Shown in pieces: positions 12,963 to 26,069 of a DNA stretch of 64,000 nt. Source of the stretch: Elysia chlorotica. Its lineage: Eukaryota > Mollusca > Gastropoda > Plakobranchidae. How positions within the stretch are numbered: the first letter of the stretch is position 1; every line of letters starts with the position of its first letter. Under the pieces are notes generated by a model. The model did no database searches. It saw only the letters and a list, made by a program, of their open reading frames with translations, and had not been told where the DNA came from. The DNA lies in contig RQTK01000103.1 in NCBI GenBank assembly GCA_003991915.1, positions 400,348-464,347 on the forward strand. Direction: 5' to 3'. The translations under genes were made by a program, and so were the position numbers.

Positions 12963-13804
12963 TGTGCTTCTCAAACCCATCTCTTCTATCTCTCTTATGT
13001 GGTGTATAGATTTAATGAACATCTGTCCGTGTCCTTCCTCTCTCTTTTGGTCTTAACTAACTTAGGCTTAATCCTCCTGTTAGTGTTACTCATTGAGTCA
13101 CCCTCTCCTTTTTTGCGCTTATTATAAAAATTGGGGAGAGGGAGAGGATGTTACTGTTGCCCACACGAGTTTACACTCGGGATAAAAGTTTTCATGTAGG
13201 CTACCGCCTTGGTTACATCAATTGCAAGAAAATCATGCAATTAGGGCAATAAACGAATGAATTAGACAGCAATAATGTACATCAATCAAATCGAATTACA
13301 CAACGAATGAAGAATCGTGTAGGTTTTTTTTTTCTCTTCCTATTCTCACAAACAGTTTTTAGAACATAGCAATAACGCATGGATACATGGTGGTAAATTT
13401 GGGATTTTTTTTATGTTATATATGTATTGGGTCTCAATCGAAGGAATCTTGCGAGTTGTGAATACGGCTCCAAATACAAGGCAAGTAGCTGTGACTCTTG
13501 TCTCTGATAGTGATATCGATGTTGCCGTCATGGTATAGGCTATATCAATACTGGAGCCAAAGGTCATTGACATAGTGAAACTGAAAGTGAAAATACATTT
13601 AACTAAGGCGTCGTCAATAATAACTATTATTTACCCCAGTGGGGCTAAGATTAGTGAATTGCACTGTATAAAAGACGTACTAGATCTGCAATGTAGTACA
13701 TATATACAAGAAATCGGCCCATTCCTGCATAGTCACATACCAGAGTCGATAGATCTATCACCATAGATATAATAAACCAAATCTAGTGCCATCTTTTGTA
13801 GATC

Positions 13805-16560
13805 ATGTTTTTAGTTGGTCTAACCGGAGGGATTGCAACTGGAAAAAGTACTGTCGCAAAAATATTTAGGGAGGAATATGGATGCCCAGTTATTGACGCT
13901 GACGCTATTGCACGGAAAGGTAGGTATTTGACTAGGCTAGAGTGTTGTGTTGTCTACTGTTATTGTTACTTAGCGCCCAACATTAGCACAAAGCTATACA
14001 GGCAATCTTGTGGACGAGCGCTAAGTCAAACGTTTGACAAGTTTACGTGCTGCCACACCGAGACAGTGCAGGGATACCATGACTCTGTCTCAGCTGGTCA
14101 CATTAAATTGACACCGACCCAACCAGTAGGAGACGAGTCACCAGAGCGCGTCTTGAACTCCAGACTTTCTGTGTCAAAAGCTGGTGTACTACCCCAGGGC
14201 TACTCCGCCCCCCACTAGGCTAGAGACAAAAGAAAGGTGAGACATGGAAGTAAATCTAGATCTATTTAGAGCAGCAAGTACAAAGTTATGGTAAGCTTAC
14301 TACTGGTCATAATATATACAACGAGCTGAAAGTCATCGCAACATCGTAGGCCTACCTAGCACCTTAGAATTAGGAGTCTGGAAAAAAAAAATGAGCTGTT
14401 GGTTTCCCATTGATTAAGTAAAAAAATTATACAAAAGTAGATAAAATATGTATTTTATCACAAGTATTAACTCTTTAAACCCGAGCGATCGCAGTGTGCG
14501 GCCAGTAAAATCACAAAAAATAATGATTACATTTCAAGTGTTAATTCAAAACCTGATTAGTGTGGCATGATCTGTTTAATGGACTTCAGCTTACATAGGG
14601 CTGTAAGTAAAATGTTGTGGTAAGTTTATAACTCCTCATAAGGTATAAAATTTGTCCTTCTTTCTCTTTGATGTAGTCGTTGAACCAGGCAAACCAGCTT
14701 ACAGGAAAATACGATCAACATTTGGAGAAGAAGTCTTGCTATCAACAGGTGAAATAAACCGAGAAAAGCTTGGGCAAATCATTTTCAATGATGGAGGAAA
14801 ACGGAGGGAATTAAATGCTATTGTTCATCCTGCAATTAAACGAGAAATGCTATGGCAAGTTTTCTGGAACTTTCTCCACGGTGAGATTGAATTTCAATTT
14901 AGGTTATTTTCTTTCTTCTCATGTTAGTATTTTTTATGTGTATAGTATTAGTAATTATTTTCAACATGTTACCCAGTGATCAAAATAAGTCCTAATGAAT
15001 ATATAAAAATGGTTGATAGATGTTGTGATGATAATTATTTCTGTATTTTTCCAGTTGTCTTAAACTAAAAGAAAATTCCACTTTTTTTTTAAATGCCTGA
15101 ATTTAATTTTTTTCTACAACTTAGAATTGATCTTTGCTAAAACTCATATGTAATAGACTAGGATTAAAAAAACACATTCTTAAACTGATTGTGATTTTGT
15201 GGAAGCTATCGTTTTACGAGAAATAATTACAGTCTGAGTTCACAATTTATTTCTCATCAATTCCCGATTTTTTGGTCTTTAATGATTGGCCAATTTATCA
15301 AACACTGGTCTCCACTGAGTTAATCCAACATCACAAAAGTTTGTTATATACTTCTCTTTTCTTGAGGTAAAGATTGCTGTGGTTTCTTTAATTCCTAGAT
15401 TTCTAGAAGAAAAACATTTGTTACCTGTAGGCTGTAATGTTTCTTTTTCTTTTTTAAAAATCTTTTTAGGACATCAGTTTGCCATACTGGATATCCCCTT
15501 GCTGTTTGAGACAAAGCAGATGCTTCCTTTTGTCTCATTCTCCATCGTTGTTTTTTGGTATGCAAATCAAATCAAATTTAATTTTTCGATTTTCCATGAT
15601 ACTGAGTTGTGTTGAGTTTGTTTAATGTCTAACATTAGTACTATATAGGCTATATTGTAGATGGGCCCCAAGACTGACGTCTGACAATTTTATGTGCTGC
15701 CATGCACAAGACAGAGCGGTGATACTATGACTCCTGTCTCAGCCGGTCACATTAAACTGACACCGACTCAACCAGTAGTGACCATAGTATAACCTTGGTT
15801 AGTCCATGGGCCACACCTCTCTGAAATAGTTGCCTCACTTAAATATTTCAAAGATCACATAACTTAAAAACCAATCAATACTAACCATAATGCTTAAATA
15901 AAAAGCTTTCTTTTTAAAATTCATTTCTAATATTTTCATGTTTAAAAAAAAAGATCTGTTCTTACAATCAAATCTGTTAAAACATGTGAATGAGTAAATT
16001 TGATCTTAAAGGCATCTTAAATTCATCTTAATGGGTATAGGAGTTTATAAGTACTTGGGTGTTAATTGTAGCTGCATGCATAAAAAGATTTTGTTGGACA
16101 TAATATGGCATTAAGAATATTAACTGCATCGACTGCTTTTTAAAGCTTATAAATTAAATGGTTAATATTATTTTTCATTTTTGGAATCTAGAAGCATCAT
16201 CTTTGTTCTAAAATTTCTTATAATATGAATTGTTTATACAACTTTTATTTAATTTTTCTTTTTTTTGTCAGCAACGAGGAGCAACAGCTTAATCGACTGA
16301 TGCAGAGAAATAATTTGGATGAGGAAGCGGCAAAAGCACGCATTAACAGCCAGATGTCACTAAAGGAGAAATGTGAATTGTGCACACATGTCATAGACAA
16401 TACACAGTCGCTTGACGAAACAAAAAATCACGTTAAACAGGTGTGCAAAACCCTCAAAGCCTCTAACAAACACATCCTTGTCCGACTTGGTTTAATCGCA
16501 GCATTCATTCCAATATCTCTAGCTGTGCTCTTGCTCTGTAGATTTTTTGGTCTGTTCTAA
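13805..16560 (+). CDS. DCAKD: Dephospho-CoA kinase domain-containing protein (DCAKD), 4 exons
   Basis: A CoaE-family P-loop kinase homologue. CoaE enzymes phosphorylate dephospho-CoA at the ribose 3'-OH, the last step of CoA synthesis. DCAKD is the membrane-anchored animal paralogue, and its own activity is less well defined. Exons: 13805-13919, 14677-14880, 15470-15557, 16272-16560. All are GT-AG and in phase, giving 231 aa, the same length I recall for human DCAKD. Visible features are Walker [13 protein letters not shown] at residues 5-16, the DADAIARK substrate region, [13 protein letters not shown], the VHPAI motif, an LDIPLLFE core strand, the lid (LMQRNNL, then AKARINSQ), and a C-terminal hydrophobic anchor ([17 protein letters not shown]) ending RFFGLF. 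AATAAA at 16641 marks the probable 3' end. It is convergent with MCMDC2. Confidence 0.96.
13960..14222 (-). mobile_element. Near full-length SINE in DCAKD intron 1 (minus orientation)
   Basis: Read on the minus strand, it runs from a tRNA-like head (around 14140-14222, with B-box-like GGAGTTCAAGACG) through CCTACTGGTTGGGTCGGTGT, CAGCTGAGACAGAG and GGCAGCACGTAAAC. The final segment, about 13960-14025, departs from the other copies. Confidence 0.7.
15640..15785 (-). mobile_element. SINE fragment in DCAKD intron 3
   Basis: Minus-strand copy of the body and tail: CCCCAAGACTGACGTCTGAC, TGTGCTGCCATGCACAAGAC, CAGCCGGTCACATTA, CGACTCAACCAGTAG. The tRNA-like head is missing. Confidence 0.78.
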
Positions 16561-16719
16561 ATATAATCATGGAATTTTTCTATGAATGGACTTCTAAAAA
16601 CAGCCCAGACAGTTATTAATATTGTGATTATTTTACACAAAATAAAGTGCATATTTATATTAAGGTGGCCTCATTTTTTTTTTATGAACAGTACACTGCT
16701 CGACGCGTAAGCTCTGTTA

Positions 16720-17000
16720 AGTTTTAAGTACAGTACAACTCGTATACATGCAAGTCAGACTCAAAAGAAATCACTGCATTCAAAAAACAGATAAAAATCC
16801 GGAATTTTCCATCACTTTTGTCTTTAGTAAACGATCTTTGATGCAACTCATACCCACCCTCGGATCCAACACACCAGAAGAATCGGCAAGCTTATGAAGT
16901 TGCTTACCAAATGCTGAATCTATTTTAAAATTAAACCAGCAATGATCTGTCAGTTCGTCCATAAAAAATTTCAACCCTTGTCCCACAAGCCATGGCTGAC
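16720..17000. repeat. Dispersed repeat family B, copy 2
   Basis: The fullest copy of the family also seen at 9838 and 21190, lying between the convergent DCAKD and MCMDC2 3' ends. Shared words are CATACCCACCCTCGGATCCA, AGCTTATGAAGTTGCTTACC and CCACAAGCCATGG. Confidence 0.55.
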
Positions 17001-17520
17001 ACCATGTAGTATTGTTTAAAGTAAAAGGTGCTTCTAATGGAATGAAAAATGACGAGCAGCAAGGCGAGAGGAAAGAGGAGTGTTATCTATTTCGTTTGGT
17101 TAATGTAGGGTGTTCTTTAAAACTAAGGCTATTGGATTCGAGGTGAACCGGATTGTTAAATCGTTACTGAAAGAACAGTAATAAGGTAAGGTTGATGTCA
17201 TAAACTTTTTGCCCCTCTGTCAATGTGGTTACCAAGAGAAAAAAATAGTCACACTGGTAATCTTTTTCAATAAGTGAAAGCACATCATTTTTATTTAGGT
17301 CAAAATAATTTCTACCAGTACCACAATATGCAAACGCGAAACATAAAATATAAAAGGAACAAGTTATCACAGGGTTTGAAAACAGTAAAAACCAAAAAGA
17401 ATTCCACAAAGCATTGATCAAGTCCTGCATATGTGCATATCACAGATCAATAAGTGCAAAACATTGTTTCAATGCAGTTGAATAAAATGAAAGAAAAAAA
17501 TTTGACAAATTTCGGATTTT

Positions 17521-20500
17521 TTATCTATCCTCATGTAGTCTAAATAATTCAATGATAATCTGGGCGGCATCTTTACAGTAACACTGTTTAAACATTAGCA
17601 AAAATCAAATGAATATTTATTCGATTAACAAAAACTAGGCAAAAATGTGCATGTTTTGTGCCTTGAATTTTTCTCTTTCTTGTTTAAATTATGTTGATGA
17701 CAATAATGGTGGCAAAATGTACTATTTTACACCAACTTCTATGCATCAATAAATTCCACTGTCATCATGGCCTTACAAGCATTTAAGTCTATATAGGGGG
17801 ATGCCCTTGACACAAGGGTTCGAGCATTGCACCACCTTTACGAAGGTGCTCTGCTGGATTTGATTCCAGAAGTGAACATTTTTGTCTGACCCCCCCTGTC
17901 AACCCAGCACGGAATGAGTAGCTTAAGCTTTGAGTCACAGCAACAAGTAAAGTGCATCAAGTACTGTTTGCCTATTACAATCAGGACCTTAAATCTTGGT
18001 TCTCCCCAACCCTCTATCAAAGAGCATGGGACCAATATATTTTTTCTTTTAACCCAATATCAATTAATTTTGTCAAAATCTTAATGATCTAAATGGTATT
18101 AACGATTAAGAATATCAATTTTTTAATATTTATATCAAAGAAAGATTTGTATTTAAACCAAAGTACACTGACAAATGCTATAAAATTTCTCTTTTAAACA
18201 TTTCCTTCACTCCTCTTTCCAAGACAACCTGCTGTCAAAAGCCCTTGAGCAAAACTTCAAAAGCTGAACTTGAAAACTTTGCATATTCAAGTCATTCTGA
18301 GAAAGGAAAAACAGTCACAGATACAAAGTAAAAAGAAGAATACATTACAAAAGTTTTACTCCATAATGTATATTTTGTACTATTCCCACAAAAAATTAAT
18401 AAAAAAGCATTCATAATTTGTACAAGTTCTCTATATGTGTTAGTTGAAAATATAAAAGCAGTTTTCGTATATTCGCTCATGTGGCTGGTGAGTACAGTTC
18501 AAAGCTGCCTCTAAAGCATAGCTTGATGAAACACAGATTTTTTTTCTTCTCATTGTGTAACTGTTGATTCCATTGATGGAAATTTTCAGCCTATCTAGTT
18601 CCTCATTTTTGTTTTATTCAACTGTAAATATGCATTATCCCTCTGTTTTACATTTTTTTTGTTCATAAGCTTCCATACTGTCTTTTTATTCTAGTCATTT
18701 AACAATAAATGTATAAATGTTTGCATCTCTGAGCTGACCTCTAACCTATTACTTTTATTGAGGGTTAATGCAGGCATAAATAAAAAAAAAATGTCTGCAA
18801 AGCAAAATGGCGACTGCACACAGCATATCCGTATAGTTTTTGAATTTTGGGAGAAAAGTTTTTAATGTTCAAAATCAAAACTTTTATATCATCTTCGAAA
18901 AAAAAGAACTCTCAAATTTGAGACGTTAATTATAATCAAAATACATTGTGATTTCATTCCCCCTACTAAAAGATTGATTTCTCGGTAGTAATGCAAAGCA
19001 AGAACAATTTGAAAAATATGCAGTCAAGACTATTCTTTAACATTAAATAAACTACAAATTTATATACAGTACTAGTACCTGTTTGCCCAAGAATTCTGAG
19101 ATGAATCTTTTAGACACATGCGGCTGGGGTTGAATACTCAAAACAGACAACCCTGCAGGAAAAGAAGAAAAAAAAATTAATACCAAAACCTACATACGTT
19201 GTTATGTTATGACTACATATATGAGGTATTCCCTTGGAGTACATATCTGTAGAAGTTTAATAAAGTTGTAATCATATTTAGGAAATTTTAAATTATCAGA
19301 TGAATCAAGTAAAGTGCACTGTAGTTGGAATAGGTGAATGTTTTCTACACTTTCTCACATTTTTTTCTTTAATGTTAGATTTGGTGATATTTCTTGCCAG
19401 GGTCCAAATGAAAAAAAACAACAACAACAAAAAAACAGGGATTAATCTCTCTTTATTTAAGATATTATTCAATAAAAATGGGTTGGGTCTAAATTGTATA
19501 TATTTTGATGTAAATTTTTTAATCACTAAATGATTCATAGAGTCCTTAGACAGCAGTATAACTTATTATCACTTTACACTCATGGTGTCTTTTAAGAGTT
19601 TCAGACAATCTATAGAATAGAAGGATTGCATTCTCACCCAGACGTGACACCAGACTCTCCTCATACAGGTAAACCGCCATCACAGCATCCGATTCTTGAA
19701 CTTGATCAGAAAGTCGAAGCTTAGCAAAACCCATGGCCAATGACAATCTAAGGGGGAAACAATACAAGTGAAGTAACAAGTGAAGTAATATTAATATTAT
19801 TATGAACTTAAATTAGTCCTCCCAAAAAGAAATTAAAAGGAAAATCTTTTAAAAGCCAAAGAAAATTGATTGGCTTTATGTCCATTGAGCAGATAGCCTG
19901 GTTGAATATCTGTGCAACATGAAATTTTTTGCAAAAAAAAGTACTGGTATGCGGAAGTTTATAAACGGAATTCGCTATCATTTCGGTATTACTGCTCAAA
20001 TTCAACTTGTTGAAATTTGAATATTATTAGCAGGTTTGATTTCTTTCAGGTTTTGGATCACATTTTACCATGGGAAATTTATGTAACCCATATATCTTTT
20101 TAAACTAATTTTCATTTCTATTTTTTTTACATGTTACCTGTTAAAGTAACTAAATAAAGGGATCACTTACAGAGTGGCAAGACCTGAGACAGGCACATCT
20201 GAGCCTCCGAGCCCCGAGCTGCGGGCCACCCGGACTGCGGTGTAGTAGCTCTGTAGGAGAGTCTCAGCAGCAGGCATCATGAGGGGCTCTCTCTGCCAGG
20301 CCATCGCCACATACTGAAATTATAATGCACTGAAGCTGGAGATTATTCCAGATAAAGTATCTTAAGAATTATAGCATTCAGAGACAACTTTCATAAGGTG
20401 ACATGGAGAATCTTAATATATGAAAATTGTTCTCGATTTCATTGGTTCATACTTTAACTTTAAGAGCTTGTATAGACATTCACGAGTTGCTCAAGTGAAG

Positions 20501-23500
20501 GAATAGGGAGGAATAAGGGATGAATGGAGGCCCACTGTACAACCCACTATGCTCAGTCCCGAGGTGCTGAGCCAATATGTGGAGCAAATGCACTGCTCAG
20601 TATTTCCTCACTGCAAAAAAAAAAAATCTGGTACCTAAACTTTTGGAGCAACTCGTACAACATCTTCAGAGAGAAAAGATGCTTAGAATAGATTGAAAAT
20701 TGATTCAAATGAAATTTTGATCAATTTGTGAGACTTAAGACTGAGTCATGGAAATTTAGTCTGCTCTCACTTACAACATCCATATCTTCATGGGATATAT
20801 TCTCTCCTGGATCAAGATTGTATATATCATCCGCACATCGAGACGTCAGACTGTGGTAGCAGGCCTCAGTGTAAATCTCCTCATCTACAACAGAGTTTCC
20901 ACCATCCAAGAAACAGATGTAGCTGAAAGAACTTAAAAATATATGTAATCAACTTAAATTCCATATACATGTAAGTGTGGAGAAAAGTTAATATTCATTG
21001 CCCTATATTCTTTATATACCAGTAATACACATTTTCATACTCTAAATGGAAAAATAAATATAATAACTTACGTTAAAATAGAAAACAAAGTACAGACCAA
21101 GTGTGAATAATTGATGAAGGATAGAAAAGACACAAACACCCTACATTAAACAAACTGTAGAATTCCCAAATTTTCTTTCATCTTTGTCTCAAATTAAACT
21201 ATATTGGAACCTATGAACTAATCTCAAAACCACCCTCAGATCCAAGGAACCAGAAGCACTGGAAAGCTTACTAATTTGCATACCAGACTCTTAAAATTAG
21301 ACAAGCAAAAAAAAAGGCTGGGCCACCTCTAAAAAATAGCATTTCTGCTTTAAGTTTAAGCCAGTACTGGCATCATGTATAGCGTACAGTAAAAGGGGTG
21401 GGTCACAATGAAAAATGAATGCTTAACATACTCGAGAAAACTTTTGCTGACATCTCCTGTGCTGCTCCCACACATAACGTCGTCTTTAGCAGCAGTTGCC
21501 TTTGACCCCGAAGTCAAAGGTGAAAGAGTTCCCCATACGTGACACTGGAGAGCCAGGGTCTGTTGCTGGGACAACCCACCGCTGTGCTTAGCAGGCAGGT
21601 CCAAGAACATCTTCCCGCCAGACAGAACTGAGGAAGAAACATTTGCGAAGCAACCGGGGTGAATCAGGCACAAGTCAAGAGTTCCAACTTTTTAAGTTAT
21701 TTATAGTGTTAAGAGGTATCAAATGTGCTTTAAGAGGTTGAAAAATTACAACTATCATTTGTACAACCAGAGATGTTTCTTTTTGTTTAAAACTGGGGCA
21801 GCAGAGCAGTGTCTCTATGTTTAGAGGGCTCTAGTTCAAAACTTAAGTTAGCGACTTGTGTCTGATTCAGCTTGGTTAACTCACATTTCTATGAGACAGC
21901 GTTTGTTTCTAGATTTCTATTGAGAGTAGCGAGTTGGTTTCTTAATGTCCTATGCTAGTAGCAAGGTTATATTGTTGACGGGTCCCAAGACTAATGACTG
22001 ACAATTTAATGTGCTGCCACAAAGAAAGTACCAGGACTGGCATCTCAGCTGGTCATAATATTATACTGACAGCAACCCAACCAGTGAGAGATTAAATTAA
22101 AAAAAAAAAATTGATTTTTTTCCTGAAAGGAAGACCAATGCTGTACCACTAACATAGGTTTGCTACTTTGGGGTCCTAGGATCTGTCTCAGCTTATCACA
22201 TTATACTGACTAGCCAACCAGTAAGGTCAAAGTGGCAAGAGATCTGCAATCTCTATCAATTAAGCTACTGTGCATGATATCTCTCAATGTCAAATGACAG
22301 TGTATTTAAAAAATACAAGAACAAAACAAAACAAAAAACAGGCTGTCACAATAGCAGTGTCTTGTGTTATTTTCTATTAATGCCTGCATTTCACCAGTGA
22401 AAATTATCATTTTAAAATTACTGTCTTTGATCAAAGGCTGATTGGTTTAGGTGTATAGTCGTAAAATAAATGCTTATGCAACAAACATCTTACAATGATG
22501 TTACTTATATCTTTGGCTTGCATAGGAGGAGTTGAGTTAATAAAACAGCAAAAATATTTCTGTTTAACCCCGATAGTTTGAGCAATAAAAGCTTTTCTTT
22601 AAAGAATACTTTGAGTTATAGAATATCTCATTCTGAATTTTATGGCAAAGAAAATTGAAATTTTGCACAAAATGGCAAGTGGTGATGATATTTGTTTTTA
22701 AATTATTGATTCTTTCAAAAAATTTAGAGAAAAGACCTCTACTTAAACTGAGACAGACAGCTTCAACTTTAAACAAATAGAAAACCTCCAAATTTAGAGG
22801 ACTATAAAAAAAAGGCAAGAATAATACTGGCTTGGAGCTGCTCTTTGTTTTGTTTCTTCCAGGATCCAAAATCACCAGCAAAGCAGACGCCTCCTGAACA
22901 CAGAGGAAGGACTCCGGCTGTAGGACATTGGACAGTAAGAAAGTGAGTATAGTTGTAGATCAAAGAATTAAACTAAGGCACAATATTTTACCCTATTAAG
23001 ATGTATATAATAGAACACACACACACACACAAAAAGAAAAGTTGAAAAAAAAACAACTCTTACAGTGGAATCGGCTTAACGGGAGGGACGGGTCCTGAAA
23101 TGGCAACTAAGGTGTTTGATAATCAACTTCCTGATTTTGGTTTCTGCAGTCAGTTCAACCGTTCGTGTGGACATATGAAGCACAAAGTAATGTTTTGAAG
23201 TTTCTTTCCATTCTAAATTTGTATCTTTGGAAAGCAAGTCACATTTTAGAATGCCAAAAATGCATCTAAAAAAAACCCTAGTTTGGACAGTTATTTAGAT
23301 AATTAATAGAGTCTTTTTTTGAATTTTTCTTTTGTTTTTGAAAAATTTGAGATTTTGTCAAGGAAAATGAGCTTTTCCCCTGTATTGTTACATAGCATTA
23401 GTAAAATAAAAATTAAGTTAAAAAAATCTTTAATCAATAGCCTAATTCCGCTCTATTACACTGTTTAGATACAATGTGTTTGCAAATGTCCCACAAGTTT

Positions 23501-25994
23501 CAAGTCATTTGAATGTAGGACAGGATACACTTTAAGTTCACTGATTTTAGGTACCCAAAATCCACTATGGCGGCATCACAATGGCAGCCATGAGACAAAA
23601 TGTGAAAAATTATTTCTTTCCTACATTTTCGAGGGTGCCGATTTCAATGGTTAAAACCAGTTTAAGTGCATAACAAAGAAATACGCTCTCAGGACCCGCT
23701 CCGCCCCTTAAGATAAACTGTGGTTTTATATGAAATACTTCCGAGGCATACTTCTTACCTACTTAAATTATTTATAATATTTAAAAGAACTTTCTTAGTT
23801 AAATGAAAAATCACTTATGGCAACATGGGTATACCATGTATAAAGTATGGAGCCCAGGTATGGCGGGTGTCACCAGTCACCTTCCCAACCAGTGGGGTCC
23901 CCACCATGGCTGGGAAACTGCGTTGACAAAAAGTCAAGGCATAGCTGTACAAGGACATCACAAGGTCTGTCTCCTTGCCAACCACAAGAATGTGCAGGAG
24001 CTGCCTCTGGCAAACAGAAGCAGGTTGTTTTATTAGGTAAATACTAGAAAATTTGACTCAGTAAAAAGTTTTGCCATAACTATTTGATGCTTTGAGCAAC
24101 GTTAATGAGCACTACTTCAATATACTAGAAAATATAAATTTATAAAATGCATAATTAAAGGCTAAAGTTTAGAAACATTTCAAATACACAGCAACCATAG
24201 AAGACTTACTCAAAAGAGTCTCTGCACATACTGAATATAGATTAAAAAAAACCCAACAAAACCCTCTCAAATCAAAGGTAAGCCGACAAAACAAAATGGA
24301 AAGAGTACAATCTCACAAATACATAGGGAAGACAACCTTTCTAAATGAGACAACTAAAGGAGAGCTCTCGTGCAAGGATTAGAACTGGATGGAGCTGTTT
24401 TGTTGCATTAAGGAAATATTCAAAGACAAAAATATGGACTCTACCTTAAAATACAAGTGCATATTCAACTGGAGCATAGACTAACTTTGACATATGGATG
24501 CCAAACAGGGTCCCTAACAAAAACAATTGCCACCAATATAAGAGACGCACAAAGAGTACTGGAGGAAAAAATTCTTATGCAGAAAAATTAGATTTTAAAT
24601 CTAGGACAGTTGGAAATAGTTTTTATTGTAATAAGTGAGTTGCCTATTGCTTGCAGCTAGACAAGTGTCCACCCCATGACTATTGTTCACTGAACCACAT
24701 ACCAGCAACTGCGTTGACAAAAAGTCAAGGCATAGCGGTACAAGGACATCACAAGGCCTGTCTCCTTGCCAACCACAAGAATGTGCAGGAGCTGCCTCTG
24801 GCAGACAGAAGCAGTTTTTTTATCAGGGAAATAGAAAATTTGACTCTAAAAAGTTTTGCCGTTTTGTTGCATTAAGGAAATATTCACAGACAAACATATG
24901 GACTCTCCCTTAAAAAACGATTGCAACCAATATAAGAGTCGCACAAAGAGTAATGGAGGGAAAATGCTTTTAATAACAGTAAAAGACAAGGTCCCATGCA
25001 GAGAAATTAGGGGGAGGGTTGATTTTAAATCTAGGACAGTTGAAAATAGTTTTTATTGTAATAAAAGTGTTGGTTATTGTTTGTAGCCAGACAAGTTTAC
25101 ACCCCATAACTATTGTTCACTGAACCAAATACCAGCATCTTTAGTTTTGAATGAGACTTTTGACGGTAAAATGGGAGATGCATGTATACAATAGTCATAT
25201 TCAAATATGACTATCAAAGACCAAACAATGATAGAAATTTATGCATGCAATTTAATCTATTCGTTCTTCAAATTGAATAAACATGTTATTGCTTTGTTGA
25301 TGGTAAGGCAACAGTTGGTCTGAGTCTTTTAAACAATCTGTCTAAAGGCAAATACACTTAGCCTTCCAGAGGAACCATAAGCCTTAGGGAAGAGACCCTG
25401 AGGAGGTCTGGAGAACCAGAGCCGGAAAAGTGGCATAAAATCATATACATTACACTGAGCTTTTTACAATTATAGATTTTTCACAATTTGAAATGATTGA
25501 TAACTATAAATGGATTTCAAAACCATATTATTGTACGCCAGTTATAATCGAATACTTATATTTTAAAATATCTTTGTATCTATGTATCTTATAAAATTTC
25601 AACCTTTTGCTTGGAAAAAAAATGTCAGATTCCTGTACATTACAGCACATGTACCTTAGAGTTGAGTACCAAACTGATGAGAAGTAGAAGGCGGAGTTTG
25701 ATCATTGCCCCACAAGGTACAATTTTATCTGTCAGAAGAGTTAGCATAGCAACTATACTATTTGTGATCGTACACAACAGTAATGAAGTTTCTCTATCTA
25801 ATTAACATTGACAATGGCAAAAGTCAACCTGACCATGTCTGTTACTGATGTAAACAATAAAATATATTATTCCATATACATATTTATTCAAAACTCCCAT
25901 CGTTTGCCTAAAATTATAAGGTCACAGGATTGTCAAGGGTTTTCACCAATGAAAATTTTGCTTGAGACCTTTTCTGAGGAATACTGTCAGAAAC

Positions 25995-26069
<75 letters not shown>

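Larger units (their letters stand above)
11929..13804. other. TUSC3-DCAKD intergenic region
   Basis: No gene is supported. It holds a 57-base N gap (12642-12698) beside a (CT)n tract running to about 12761, a SINE tail fragment at about 12838-12960, and AT-rich sequence before the DCAKD start. Confidence 0.6.

Noticed and set aside
19546..19779. MCMDC2 ending at the TAA near 19546
   Set aside because: The open frame does reach a stop there, but a strong donor (CTGG|GTGAGA at 19637) and a downstream exon at 19079-19152 with matching phase and family-like sequence fit better.
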